DNA of 33,509 nt, from positions 1 through 33,509 of the forward strand of contig JANXWM010000605.1 of NCBI GenBank assembly GCA_025351145.1. Direction: 5' to 3'. Positions 1-10,300 of this stretch are shown here, piece by piece. The position numbers and the translations under genes were made by a program. How positions within the stretch are numbered: position 1 is the first letter of the stretch; each line of letters starts with the position of its first letter. The stretch is from Chitinophagaceae bacterium (GTDB taxonomy: Bacteria; Bacteroidota; Bacteroidia; Chitinophagales; Chitinophagaceae). The notes below the pieces were generated by a model. It searched no databases, was not told the origin of the DNA, and saw only the letters and a program-made list of their open reading frames with translations.

Positions 1-1557
1 GGTTTGTATGCTTTGCAGTATGTTGTCTAATACCGTTGCAATGGAGTTCTTTAACTGCTGGTATTCTTCATAACTTACTATTTCGTAGCGGTAGCCCTGC
101 TGCTTTTTATTCTCCTGTAGTTTGATGTAACCGCTTTGTAATAATTCCGTGTGATGCCTTCTTACGGTGGTGCCTGGCATTCTTAACTGCTTACGGATTT
201 CTTTATTGGTAAAGGTGGTTTGCTTCTCTTGTTGCAACAGTTCTTTGAGTTGCTCAAAATAATTTCTTGTTGCTCCGCTTAGTTCATCTGCCTTTCTCAA
301 TAAAACATCTTTCATCAACTCGTTGGCTTCTGCTATATCTTCTAATGTGGTTTCGATATAAATTTCTCCTGTTGCTGTATCAGTTTTCTTTTCCCGTTGA
401 TGCTGTTTGTAAAAAGTGATAGCTTCTATAAAATGCAGGTAATGGGCATTGCTTCTTCTTGGCTTCAATACTTCATCGGGTATTTTTAAAAACTCTGCGT
501 ATGGATTGATTACTTTCACCGGCTGCATAATGCGTTGCACATTCTGCAAAAATACTTTGATACGGTTTTCTTCTGCTCTGTTTATTTTACCTGCACTGAT
601 ACTTCTTTGATACTCCATTATTTTTTCATCCTGCTCTTTGCTTTCATCTATGTAAATTAAAAAGCTACGGTTTGCATTGTCTTCGTAAATTCTTTCCTGT
701 GTGGTGCATCCTGCAACGGTTACAGGTCCTTTCACTTTAAACACCATTGTTTTGGTTACTCCCTTGCTGTCTTTCTGCGGTACTAATTTTATGATGTGCT
801 TTTTACTTATCAACTCTCTTAGTGCATACAGTACAGGCTCTGCCCCGTCCATATCTTCTATCAAAATAATTTTGTGCTGTAAATCGTATTCACCCATGTA
901 ATAAAGTGCATTGCTTGTAAAACTTGTACTGGGTACTTTATCTTCTTCAGGTATCAACTCTGCAACTTTTTCCTGCAGATGTGATTTACCTGCTCCTGAA
1001 CTTCCAAAACTTATAATGTGCAAAGGGTTTTCCATCAGCCTCGTTAAAAAAATAATGAACATCCGCATCCTGTTTTTTTCTTCGCCTATCACCCCGCTTT
1101 TTCCTATCAGGTCATTGGTTCGGTTTAATAAATTTTGTTCGCTGCTAAACGTTGTTGCTTCTTCTCTTTCGGATGATGATAATATTTTCTTTTGCTTCTC
1201 TGTTTTTGTTTGCTGTTCTTCCAACTGCTGCAACCTGTATAATTCCAACTGCCTTGTAATGTCTGCAATGGATTTTGTTATCTGTAATGTGCCTACTTCT
1301 AAACGCTCTGCTGCTTTGCGGATTAATTTTTCTACCTGCACATCGTTGTATAAATCTAAGTTGTGGTTGAGTGGCAAGGCTGCTAACTCTGCATTGTTCT
1401 GGTAGTGTTCAAACTTGCGGTTGATAACTTCTATTCGTATTGTTACCCTCAACCTGTCTAATCCGTCCATCCTTATACCGCCCAATATTGTAAAGCCTAA
1501 TTCTTCTGTGATGTAGGTAATTGTATTGGGATTGCTGATGTCTATTTTTAAATCCAT
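1..1557 (-). CDS. Partial P-loop ATPase / helicase-like protein with C-terminal winged helix (3' end outside window)
   Basis: The minus-strand frame is open from an ATG at 1557 to base 1, 519 codons with no stop, so the gene is cut by the window edge. A Walker A motif (GSSGAGKSHL) lies at about residues 181-190. An acidic Walker B-like strand (ILIEDMDG) follows, then an arginine-rich AAA-type stretch. Around residues 435-475 is a winged-helix segment (TFTNKEIRKQLRMPGTTVRRH) that probably binds DNA. The layout resembles the ATPase/helicase part of primase-helicase proteins on Bacteroidota integrative elements, but no primase domain is visible here, so the substrate is inferred. It is divergent from the XRE repressor at 1710 and has its own TAnnTTTG promoter. 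It probably belongs to an element extending left of the window. Confidence 0.8.
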   Translation of the reverse strand, partial: MDLKIDISNPNTITYITEELGFTILGGIRMDGLDRLRVTIRIEVINRKFEHYQNNAELAALPLNHNLDLYNDVQVEKLIRKAAERLEVGTLQITKSIADITRQLELYRLQQLEEQQTKTEKQKKILSSSEREEATTFSSEQNLLNRTNDLIGKSGVIGEEKNRMRMFIIFLTRLMENPLHIISFGSSGAGKSHLQEKVAELIPEEDKVPSTSFTSNALYYMGEYDLQHKIILIEDMDGAEPVLYALRELISKKHIIKLVPQKDSKGVTKTMVFKVKGPVTVAGCTTQERIYEDNANRSFLIYIDESKEQDEKIMEYQRSISAGKINRAEENRIKVFLQNVQRIMQPVKVINPYAEFLKIPDEVLKPRRSNAHYLHFIEAITFYKQHQREKKTDTATGEIYIETTLEDIAEANELMKDVLLRKADELSGATRNYFEQLKELLQQEKQTTFTNKEIRKQLRMPGTTVRRHHTELLQSGYIKLQENKKQQGYRYEIVSYEEYQQLKNSIATVLDNILQSIQT

Positions 1558-1586
1558 AAAAAAGTTTTTTTGTACTGTATAAGATA

Positions 1587-1617
1587 CAAATATAGCCTAT
1601 CAACCTTATTTACAAAA
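1587..1617 (-). promoter_or_regulatory. Bacteroidota-type promoter of the leftward ATPase gene
   Basis: On the minus strand TATATTTG (1594-1587) matches the TAnnTTTG -7 box. TTTTG (1617-1613) lies 18 nt upstream and fits the -33 element. The start codon at 1557 is 29 nt downstream of the -7 box. Confidence 0.6.
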
Positions 1618-1631
1618 CTTTTTTAGATTTT

Positions 1632-1659
1632 ATTGAAGCTTATTAGGTCTGTATATTTG
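1632..1659 (+). promoter_or_regulatory. Promoter of the XRE repressor gene
   Basis: TATATTTG at 1652-1659 matches the TAnnTTTG -7 box, with ATTG at 1632-1635 as a possible -33 element (16-nt spacer, slightly short). It sits back to back with the leftward promoter. The XRE protein made from here could therefore control both transcripts. Confidence 0.5.
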
Positions 1660-1709
1660 CCTTATCGCCTTACAATAGGTTGTTTTTATAGTCTATTCAA
1701 TACAGAACC

Positions 1710-2051
1710 ATGAGTACATTCGGCAAACGATTAAGAACATGCAGGGAAGCTAAAAACCTGTCGCAGCAAGATGTTGCTGCAAAACTTAAAACTTCATACA
1801 CCGTTATCGGCAAGTATGAACGTGATGAGATGATACCTTCTGTTGAAGTGGCTAAGAAGCTTTCTAAATTACTTGATACAACTGTCGGTTATTTACTTGG
1901 TGAGACAGAAGAAGTAAACATTTTAAAAGACCCTTCCATGTTGAAGCGGTTGAATGAGATTAACCTGCTTCCTGATGAAGAAAAAAAATCTATCCTCTCT
2001 ACTGTTGATGCTTTTTTAAGAGATGCCAAAGCCCGCAAAGCTTACGCATAA
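1710..2051 (+). CDS. XRE-family transcriptional repressor
   Basis: The 113-residue protein has an N-terminal HTH_3/XRE domain (about residues 6-61). The recognition region reads LSQQDVAAKLKTSYTVIGKYERDEMIPS, split around the usual turn and followed by the typical LAKLLDTTVGYLLG-like helix 5. The C terminus (about 65-113) is helical and charged and may serve dimerisation. Such proteins are DNA-binding repressors of phages and integrative elements. It is divergent from the partial ATPase gene with only 152 bp between the starts, so it probably autoregulates and controls that gene. A strong hairpin terminator follows immediately. Confidence 0.88.
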   Translation: MSTFGKRLRTCREAKNLSQQDVAAKLKTSYTVIGKYERDEMIPSVEVAKKLSKLLDTTVGYLLGETEEVNILKDPSMLKRLNEINLLPDEEKKSILSTVDAFLRDAKARKAYA

Positions 2052-2052
2052 A

Positions 2053-2078
2053 AAAACCGCAGCGATTGCTGCGGTTTT
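2053..2078. terminator. Bidirectional intrinsic terminator between the XRE gene and the RHS operon
   Basis: CCGCAGC (2057-2063) and GCTGCGG (2068-2074) form a 7-bp GC stem with a GATT loop. It is flanked by an A run on the left and TTTT on the right, so it can act in both directions. It separates the convergent XRE gene and the lipoprotein gene at 2088. Confidence 0.8.
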
Positions 2079-2087
2079 AATTTTCAA

Positions 2088-2402
2088 TCATTTTTTGTTT
2101 TTATCATACCACTCTTTCCATTTATCTAAGTCCTTTTGTGTAAATAAAATTGCTCCAAAATAATTCCCGTCTTTACTGGCTTTTATTGCTGTGGTTTTCT
2201 CCATAAACTCAATAGCATTTTTACAAGTTGCGGATGTATCAAAAAAATTCGTCTTTGCTATAGAATCTAAAATTGTATAGTTATGCTTGAAAACCGAATC
2301 AAATTCATTATTGCTTTTCATGCTGTTTTGCTGTCCATTACAAGCTATAATATTTACAAGCAGGAATACATAGAATAATATCAAACTTACTTTTTGCTTC
2401 AT
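2088..2402 (-). CDS. Small lipoprotein, candidate immunity partner of the RHS protein
   Basis: The 104-residue protein starts with a basic-hydrophobic signal peptide and a lipobox (VNIIAC, Cys at about 21), so it is probably a lipoprotein of the envelope. The mature part is polar and has no recognised domain; it ends in a Lys-rich helix (DKWKEWYDKNKK). Its start is 5 bp after the stop of the 1444-residue RHS gene and it is last in that operon. A small gene directly behind a variable RHS tip is the classic place for an immunity gene of a polymorphic toxin. That role is inferred from position only. It could equally be an unrelated accessory lipoprotein. Confidence 0.7.
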   Translation of the reverse strand: MKQKVSLILFYVFLLVNIIACNGQQNSMKSNNEFDSVFKHNYTILDSIAKTNFFDTSATCKNAIEFMEKTTAIKASKDGNYFGAILFTQKDLDKWKEWYDKNKK

Positions 2403-2407
2403 GATTA

Positions 2408-5400
2408 TTATTTCTTTGGGTTTTCAATCTTAGAAGTCACAGAAGTTATATTGTTGTTTTTAATTGTAACGGAGACCGATATGTTTTGACCATTCTGAAC
2501 ATAGGAAGTAATAAACGTTCCTGTTATTCTTCCTGATGCGTCTTGACTTGCACCTGGAGCAACAGTTGTTGCACCTCTTACCGTACCATTAATTGCATTT
2601 TCTGCATTGATACCATCCTGATGTGCATCATCATAGCCTTTGCCATCAAGTTGTTTGGATTGTTGTTCTATAAGCTCATGTCCCAATGCTCCTGCGGCAG
2701 ATACTCCTTTGCCTGTTCCAAACTTACCAACATCATCAACATCAATTTGAGATAAGGCATAACTACCAACAAGTACCTCTCCTTTACTTTCAACTAACCC
2801 TACTGTCACATCACCTTTCTTTAAGTCAGTTACACTTGACAACTGTTTGTAAAAAGCCTTTTGCTCTTTTGTCATTGTTCCTTTCTTATCTGTTTTTTCT
2901 AAAGTAACTAATCCATCCTTACCCACTTTTGTTTTATAAAATCCGCCCAATCCTGTATTCGATGTATTAACAAACTTATCTTTTGCAGTTTGTGCACCAG
3001 TTACAGTAAGACTGTCGCCATTAATGTCAATAAGTAAAATCGGATTATTTGCGGCAAACTGATATGGTGATAAGATGTAGTATTTTTCTGCAAATCTATC
3101 TTGTGTCCAAAACCTTCCTAATTGTGGGTCTTGCATTCGTCTGCCAAAATCGTAGAGTTCTAAGCCTGAACCATCGCTAAATTCTTTTGATTGTAATTCT
3201 TTGTTGTTGTATTTGTACTTATTTTCTGGTGAACCGTTCAAAGCCTTTGAAGATATTCCCGCCATTGTCAACCCGAACGGAGAGTAATCAGTAGTCTCCA
3301 GCAGCGGCCCCCTTGTATGCACCACCTGCAAATTATCAAAGAACACATCAACATTACTCTCGTTACTGCAATATACATACAAGTAACCACTTTTACCAAT
3401 GCTCACCGTTCGCTGATGGCTTTTTACTGCATCTGCTGTGGTGTTTATTAAATCAAAGCCACTGCCACTGCTAACAGGTTTAAACTGGTCGTCAAGCAAT
3501 ATCCAGTTAATATATGCTTTGGGTACACTCGCTAAAGAAGGGTTCGGCACACCATTTACCCAGGTATTCAATCCTCCCGATGTTGCAGTTGAACCATTAA
3601 GCGCCGAAGCAGTAGCTCCTTTTCCCGATCCTGCAACTGCTCCTGTACCGGCAAAGGCATTAATAAAGCTGGTAAGCGCAGATGAAATTAAATAGTTGTT
3701 ACTGGGGTTAGTTCCATTGCTATGCCAAAAAGATTTACCAAATATATCCACCACATCACCCGCCATTACCTTTAGCGTAATACCCAATCCTGTTTTATCA
3801 CCTGTAGCCCCATTCAACTTATAAACAAAATTACTTACCGCAGTGGTATTGGCATTAGGGTTATTATTATAAGGCGGGTTGCCATTATTGTTTACATAAT
3901 TTTTTCCGGTTATGCTTCCCCACGAAGCTATACGGTTTACACTAATGGTATCGGCATTATTTATAGCATAATAATTATTTTCAGTAGCATAGGCACTGCT
4001 GCTATTTTCAAAAGTAGCCGCCGGGTATGTATCCTGCTGTACCTGATCTGTCAGCACTACCCGTACATTACCCAAATGGTCTTTTTCAAAATAATCATAA
4101 TACATGGTATCACTTTGGCCTATTCGTTTTGCAGGCCTTGCCCTGCCTTCCTCCTGTGCTACAAACTGTAAAGTATCGTTTTGATAAATAAACATCCCCA
4201 GATAATCTGTTATAGTTGTTTTCACAGGGCTTATTGTATTGTCAACCGTAGTTTTCTTCAATTTGTTTCCCGCAGCATCGTAAGTATAAGTAATCGTCCC
4301 TTTACCGGTAACAGTAATTACATTGGGCAGGTTCAGAAAATTATAAGTTATACTGCTGATATTTTTATTATTGTCCTGTATTAAATTCCCATTGCCGTCA
4401 TAAAAATAATCCTGCGTGGTATTGTTGTTTATTTCTTTAAAATCACCGAGTAAACTGGTTGCATCATTTTGTCTATCGGTTACATAATTAAGCTTGTTGC
4501 TGTTGGTATTATACCCGTACTGTAAACTATCAATCAGAGAACTCGTATTCAGTTTCAGCCCCATTTGGTTCATCGTAAGGATATTACCGTTTTGGTCGTA
4601 AGTCATGCTGTGCAAGCTGTAGTCTATTCCCGCAGTTACATCCCAGGTACTGCCGCTTACATTTTGTGTAAAGTCTGCTTTTGTTAAGCGGTTCACATTA
4701 TCATAAGTAAACCCATAGCTGCGCATTGCACCATCACCGGCATTGCGCCATCTTACACCTGCTATATTGCCATTCAGTTGGGTAGAGTTGAAACCGTAAT
4801 CATAACAAAGCTCTTCACCAAACCAGTTGGCATTGGCCTCGTTCCTTGCATAGTCTTTATTAATACCCCTTAGCCAGCCTCTCACATTATATGTATAGTT
4901 TAGCCTGTCCAACGGGTTTGAAGTATAAGTGTACGCAGTTGTATTGGTTGCATCTACCGTTTGCCCGATCTTTTTCTGCTTTAACTGCCCTAGCTCATCA
5001 TAAAAATTATAGACTATCATTACTTCGGGGCTGTTGCCAATTTTCTCATTTACCTGTATCACCCTGCCAGCAGCATCATAACTCATTTTATTCAGCACTT
5101 TATAGCTCTGTGCATTAGTTCCACCTTTAGCGTGGCAAAGCAATGTCCTTACTACCTGCCCGCTAAAGCTGTACTGCATAATGGCAGTATCTTTTGCCCC
5201 GCTGTTGTTGGTGCTTTGTGTTTGTATTACCCTTGCCCGGTCGTCATAAAAACTTACCGTATACAAATTCGTACTGCTGCCAACTACATTTATTTTTGTT
5301 CCAGTGGGCATACCCCTTGTAAGGTTGGTAGCAGTTTGGGCTTGCGGATAAGGGAAGGTTGTATTATCTGCTGTATAGAAATAACTGGTGTTGCCATTGT

Positions 5401-6742
5401 AAGTTGTAATGGCCGAACTGCTTAAACCACTACTGCTGCCGCTTACCCATGTATAATCATCGTAGTAAGTTTGCGTAAGTATAGTATAACCGCTTGACGG
5501 GGTTGGGTAGGTAACACTTGTACCTGAAAGGTTCTGGTGATAACTTCGGTTATTAGCCTCTGTCCATAACCCTGAGAGTACTGACCTGTTCAATGAATCA
5601 TAATCTGTATACAGCCATTTACCCTGTATCCTTAAACTGCTGTCCTGTGTCATCACTAACCTGTCCCTTATATCATATACCAGCCATACTTCTCCTGCGC
5701 CGGGTACACGTTTTACTATCATCCTGTTCCTGCTGTCGTATTCATAACTGAAGCAGAGGTCTTTGGCAATCTGGCTGCTTGCCCATATGCTGTTATCAAA
5801 AGCCCAGTTATTGGCTTTCAGCCAGTCTGTTGCTTTGGGTTGTATCACACACCGCAGGTTATTTAAATCATCATATACATAATAAGTGCAGAGCCAGCCC
5901 CATGAACCCGCAGAAGGCGTTGCTGCCAACTGTACCTTTTTTAAAATTACTTGCCCTTCTTTATCTTTATATTCCACTACTTTGTTGCCCTGTTCGTCAG
6001 TAGTTACAGTTTCGTATAAAAGCCCTGCACCATAACTTGCGGTGCTTGTTGGTACAGTGCCACCTGTTAAACTGATGTTCCATATACGTACACTGTCTAA
6101 TGCATCATTTACTAAATACTGCATACCCGTACCCACACCATCACCCACCCAGTTATTACCGGGAGGGTATGCTTTGGTTACCCGGTTCAGTTGTGATGCC
6201 TCAAAATCTGTTTGACCGTAGAAATATTTTTCGCCATTGGTAACATCGTTAGTAGGGTTATAGGTACCCTTCATAAAATTATCCTGCTCGGTAAAAGGGT
6301 CTGTTTTAAAATTACCGTTATTACTTGTACTTACAAATGGCATGTACTTAAATACCTCCCTGCCAAAGGCATCATACAATACCGGGCTTACCATATCAAA
6401 ACCATTGGGGCTTACTCCCTTTGCAACTGTTTGCAGTGGCCTGCCCAGCCCGTCAAAATACTGTGTACTTTGCTTAACTTCCTGTACCGTTCTTGTAGGG
6501 CCGTTAAGAAATGTATCGTTGATATATGGCTTTTCTGCTTCCCATACACGCACATAATTAACAGTAATACTGCTGCCATAAGCAGCCGGTAACGTGTTTA
6601 CTGTTCTTGTTCCTGCGCCCGGTACTGTAACAGTTGTAGGGATAATTGTTTGTGCATGCAACTTTGGTAAAAAGCACAACATTACACAGGCTATGCCAAC
6701 AGTTCTTTGCAGATATTTTAAGTAAGGGTATCGCATAAACAA
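2408..6742 (-). CDS. Secreted RHS/YD-repeat protein with DUF6443-like N terminus and variable C-terminal tip
   Basis: The protein has 1444 residues. A signal peptide ends near residue 30 (PKLHA, then QT). Residues about 60-200 match what I know of DUF6443, the N-terminal domain of many Bacteroidota RHS proteins ([23 protein letters not shown]). YD repeats such as YDAAGR, YDQNGN and YDGNGN fill about 200-850. The RHS core end is clear at about 1170-1240 ([19 protein letters not shown], then [10 protein letters not shown]). The last roughly 200 residues are the variable tip, where toxin domains usually sit. It contains GHELIEQ near 1354 and AHQDG about 19 residues later, a zincin-like arrangement with Glu in place of the second His of HExxH. 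Metallopeptidase activity is therefore uncertain. It shares a transcript with the genes on both sides. Confidence 0.88.
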   Translation of the reverse strand: MFMRYPYLKYLQRTVGIACVMLCFLPKLHAQTIIPTTVTVPGAGTRTVNTLPAAYGSSITVNYVRVWEAEKPYINDTFLNGPTRTVQEVKQSTQYFDGLGRPLQTVAKGVSPNGFDMVSPVLYDAFGREVFKYMPFVSTSNNGNFKTDPFTEQDNFMKGTYNPTNDVTNGEKYFYGQTDFEASQLNRVTKAYPPGNNWVGDGVGTGMQYLVNDALDSVRIWNISLTGGTVPTSTASYGAGLLYETVTTDEQGNKVVEYKDKEGQVILKKVQLAATPSAGSWGWLCTYYVYDDLNNLRCVIQPKATDWLKANNWAFDNSIWASSQIAKDLCFSYEYDSRNRMIVKRVPGAGEVWLVYDIRDRLVMTQDSSLRIQGKWLYTDYDSLNRSVLSGLWTEANNRSYHQNLSGTSVTYPTPSSGYTILTQTYYDDYTWVSGSSSGLSSSAITTYNGNTSYFYTADNTTFPYPQAQTATNLTRGMPTGTKINVVGSSTNLYTVSFYDDRARVIQTQSTNNSGAKDTAIMQYSFSGQVVRTLLCHAKGGTNAQSYKVLNKMSYDAAGRVIQVNEKIGNSPEVMIVYNFYDELGQLKQKKIGQTVDATNTTAYTYTSNPLDRLNYTYNVRGWLRGINKDYARNEANANWFGEELCYDYGFNSTQLNGNIAGVRWRNAGDGAMRSYGFTYDNVNRLTKADFTQNVSGSTWDVTAGIDYSLHSMTYDQNGNILTMNQMGLKLNTSSLIDSLQYGYNTNSNKLNYVTDRQNDATSLLGDFKEINNNTTQDYFYDGNGNLIQDNNKNISSITYNFLNLPNVITVTGKGTITYTYDAAGNKLKKTTVDNTISPVKTTITDYLGMFIYQNDTLQFVAQEEGRARPAKRIGQSDTMYYDYFEKDHLGNVRVVLTDQVQQDTYPAATFENSSSAYATENNYYAINNADTISVNRIASWGSITGKNYVNNNGNPPYNNNPNANTTAVSNFVYKLNGATGDKTGLGITLKVMAGDVVDIFGKSFWHSNGTNPSNNYLISSALTSFINAFAGTGAVAGSGKGATASALNGSTATSGGLNTWVNGVPNPSLASVPKAYINWILLDDQFKPVSSGSGFDLINTTADAVKSHQRTVSIGKSGYLYVYCSNESNVDVFFDNLQVVHTRGPLLETTDYSPFGLTMAGISSKALNGSPENKYKYNNKELQSKEFSDGSGLELYDFGRRMQDPQLGRFWTQDRFAEKYYILSPYQFAANNPILLIDINGDSLTVTGAQTAKDKFVNTSNTGLGGFYKTKVGKDGLVTLEKTDKKGTMTKEQKAFYKQLSSVTDLKKGDVTVGLVESKGEVLVGSYALSQIDVDDVGKFGTGKGVSAAGALGHELIEQQSKQLDGKGYDDAHQDGINAENAINGTVRGATTVAPGASQDASGRITGTFITSYVQNGQNISVSVTIKNNNITSVTSKIENPKK

Positions 6743-6815
6743 TTTCTTTTTTATTGTATTATCTTAATCCGTTTTATCCCTATAATCCCCCAAAATCCAC
6801 GTTCAGACAAAAGCA

Positions 6816-7355
6816 TTACTGAAACATCCTGTTCAACACTTTATTGCTCCATTTCGATTCGGGTCCAAATACACCATGAAGTTCCCCTTGTTCATTGATA
6901 AAATACATTTCGCCCGGTCCGCCCACTTCTTCATCAAAATGGTTGTTCAGGCTGGTATTGGTGAGCCAGGAAAATAAAGGGTTTTGCAGTGTATCGGATG
7001 CTTTATGCGTGTACATACCTTGCGTAATAATAACGCTGCTGCTAAGCATGGATTGGTACCATTGTGGCAGTGCTGCCACAGTATCATCAGTATAACCATC
7101 TTCGTAAGAAGGTACTGTAATAACTGCAACCTGCCCCGCATTAGCTTCAGCAACAGAATCTATCCTGTACAGGTAAGCACTGTCCTCTGCTGTTTGTGAA
7201 GCAGGCAGCACAGCAATAAATATTTTCTTTCCCTGGTATTCGTTTAAAGAATGGGCGGTACCGGTAATACTTGTAAAACTATAGTCGTATAAACTCCCCG
7301 GTAAAACAAAACCCGAAAGAAAAACAATAGCTATCGTAAGAAATAAGAGTTTCAT
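6816..7355 (-). CDS. Exported glutathione-peroxidase-like (thioredoxin fold) protein lacking the catalytic Cys
   Basis: The 179-residue protein begins with a hydrophobic signal segment (LFLTIAIVFLSGFVLPG). The rest resembles the glutathione peroxidase family: LYDYSFTSITG, then LNEYQGKKIFIAVLPAS, and near the end a C-terminal GPx-like FINEQGEL..FGP segment. In active members a Cys or selenocysteine follows the strand that here ends LPASQ; no Cys is present there or elsewhere in the protein. Peroxidase activity is therefore unlikely. It lies between two large RHS-type genes, 15 bp downstream of the first, in the same operon. I infer an envelope role for export, folding or binding, not redox chemistry. 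The fold assignment is moderately sure. Confidence 0.68.
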   Translation of the reverse strand: MKLLFLTIAIVFLSGFVLPGSLYDYSFTSITGTAHSLNEYQGKKIFIAVLPASQTAEDSAYLYRIDSVAEANAGQVAVITVPSYEDGYTDDTVAALPQWYQSMLSSSVIITQGMYTHKASDTLQNPLFSWLTNTSLNNHFDEEVGGPGEMYFINEQGELHGVFGPESKWSNKVLNRMFQ

Positions 7356-7370
7356 AAACCTATTTTTATT

Positions 7371-10300
7371 TTATAAACTGGATTCAACCAAAAGGGTGTT
7401 ACAACTATTAGTATTTACGGTTATATTATGAACCGTCATGCCGCAATTGGTACTCAATGCACAAGTGGTAAATGCGTAACCAACATTGCCTGCTGTTCTG
7501 TTCACAATAAGATCATAAGTCCCGGAGGGCAATGTTACTATAAGGTTCCCTGTGGTGGGTACCGTAAATGCAGTTTGCTGCAGGGTTACAGTATTGGTAT
7601 AAGTTGCAGTAAAGCCTGAGAGGTTTAAAGAATTTGTTATAGTAACAGATACAGGCACCGCAACATCGCAATTGGCAGGCTGGCCTGCATAGTTGTAACA
7701 GAATTTTTTGATCACATTTTTATCCTGGTCTTTAATTAACCGCACCCTGCCGAAGGCATCATATTCAAAATAACTAATACGGTTGTTTACATCGCATTGG
7801 CTGGTCATGCCAATTAGAGGCTGATAAGTGTAGGTGGTCATTTGTGCATCTGAAGGGTACAAACGGACTTCGTCTATACTTCCAACGCCACCGGAATTTC
7901 CATTAATGGTAATTGTTGTAGCTGTAGGAACAACAGCGTATTCATAGTAAGTCCACCCATTAATAGTTTTGCCCATTTTATACGTATTTGTGCATCCGTT
8001 AATAGTATATAGTCCATGTTTGCTCCAGAAAGAAACAATATAGCTTTTGCCAATGGTTAAGCCTGACTTACTTACTTTGTTTGTAGCTGTAATATATAAA
8101 GCCTTTTTCCCTGTTGGTGCGGTTGCATCTGTATCCTGAAAGGCCGAAAAAGTCCAGTTCCCTTTGCCATCAGCTTCAAAAGAGGTATAAGCTACAGAAG
8201 AAGAATCAGCATTTATTATAGCAGCTATGGGATAAGAACTGGAATAATCCCAGATATAAGAATTTAATACATCAGCCATTTTATGCTGCTGTATCATATT
8301 TCCATATCCATCATATTTTAAAAACTCAACACGTTTTTCAGATGGGTTGCTGCTAATTTGTAATTCAATGCTTTCCGGTAGCGTAAGCCCATTTCCAAAT
8401 ACTTTATAGTTAGTTCTTGTTTTACTAATCTGGGCTCCGTTTCGGGAAGTTATCTGATCTATAACAGGGGTAAGCATGAACTTCGAAATCAAACTTTGCC
8501 TTGCTGTTTCTGCTGCTCCCGTTAGTACAATATCCTGTGGGTATTTAATATCAGTTTGCAGTGTTTCATTTTTACTGCTTTGCGTAACAGTACTTGTTAA
8601 TTGATAATGTCCATTTGATGTATCGTAATTGTAAGTATTAATATTCTGGACATAAGAAGATGGGGTATTTTGATCATATACTTTTGTTGTGTCAGACTGG
8701 AGATAATAAAACTCACTGATTGTTTTATATCCTGATACGTAATATGCATTTGCGGCTAAAGTAACCAACGGGCTAGCACATTGAAGAATTTGGATACCTG
8801 TTTCAACTGACAATCCATAACCCGCACTTGATTTTGCCCCAAAAGTATATTTATTGCTGTTAGACTTAACCGCTATAAAATTACCGCTTGAATTTTTATA
8901 TACTGTACTTTTCAAAAGCTGACCTCTTCGCCAATCGTAAGTGCAGGATGGCGGATAAGGACGATATTCTTTCAGGTCATCCGGAAAGTCCGTAGCCGTT
9001 GTATAAGAATACTCAGTTTTGCCGTTTTCTCCATTTTCACCTGCTAATTCTGTTACATTCTGGTATCCGATTGAAGAGCCCTGCGTTTGCAGCAGAGGGG
9101 TTAAAGGATAACTTCTAACTTGCGCATAATTTGTAGCCCCGCAACCTGATAATATTTCAAATACATTAGCATAGTGATAGGGATTATTTACCAATACCCC
9201 ACTTGAGGCTGTATCGTTAAATTTAGTATACAGGTATTTTTTTACAGAAGTACTGATATTGTCATTACTTGTGATCCGCTTTATGCGGAGTCCCCCGATG
9301 GTTTTGTTAACCATAGATTGGGAGCCACCATTTCCCTGAGGCGGGTATTCATTCCAGTTAAGGTCTAAGTAAAAAAGATATGATGCATTTGGGTATCCCT
9401 GAACAAGTTCTCCTTTCCCAACAATTTTGTAAGTGCCATTAGCCAGATCAACTGTAGATGTACCATCTTTGATATACTGGATTGGAAAAGATGTTCCGTT
9501 AATACCTTCTATTGAAGCGGTATAACAAGTAGAATAACCGCTTGGAGATATTTGGCAGCCAGGTGGTTGCGTATGACCCATTGCAATTGAAGAAACAGTA
9601 ACTCTTGTGGTTCCTCCGGGTACACCACCAGATGTTGCATAAGACACGGTAAATGTATCAGCTAAGGTTTGCCCCGTTAAATATTGAAGACTGGCATATT
9701 TTCCTGCGGGTGGAGTAGGTATACTGTTATCAGAATTAGAGGCGTAAACTTTATTTGCCTCATACTCAAACAATGAGTACCCTCCTGTAGGATATATTAT
9801 CTTTTTTAATACTCCGGCCATCATATATGATTCATCCGAATGCCTGTCTGCTCCAAAAATTGTTATTGTCCCGTAAGGCGGTGTAGTTATATAAAATGAT
9901 TGGGGAAGCACACTGTTAGGAACCCCGTTGTAGTACCCCCACAAGTCCTGCGAATTAATAGTGGTTCCATAAGGATCCGCATTGGGAAGTTGTGTTGTAT
10001 TATACTCAAATTTGTATTTATTTCCTGAAGCAGCATTTGTAGCTGAAAATTCTGCAAGGCTGTCTAAAGTTAAGCGTCCCCCGTTTACATAATCATAGTA
10101 AAAAACAAATTTTCTTAGCGGATTAATTAAATCAACATTACTAAAGATATTGACTGCACTCAAACTGGTATCACCTGGCAAATCCGTTCTCCTTGTCGTA
10201 GCATCGAAAGTAATTTTTCCATTAGCAGATGTTATAGATTTTAATTTGGGAACGGTCATAAAGTTAGTCACTACATTCTTATCAAAAGAAGGCAAATGGG

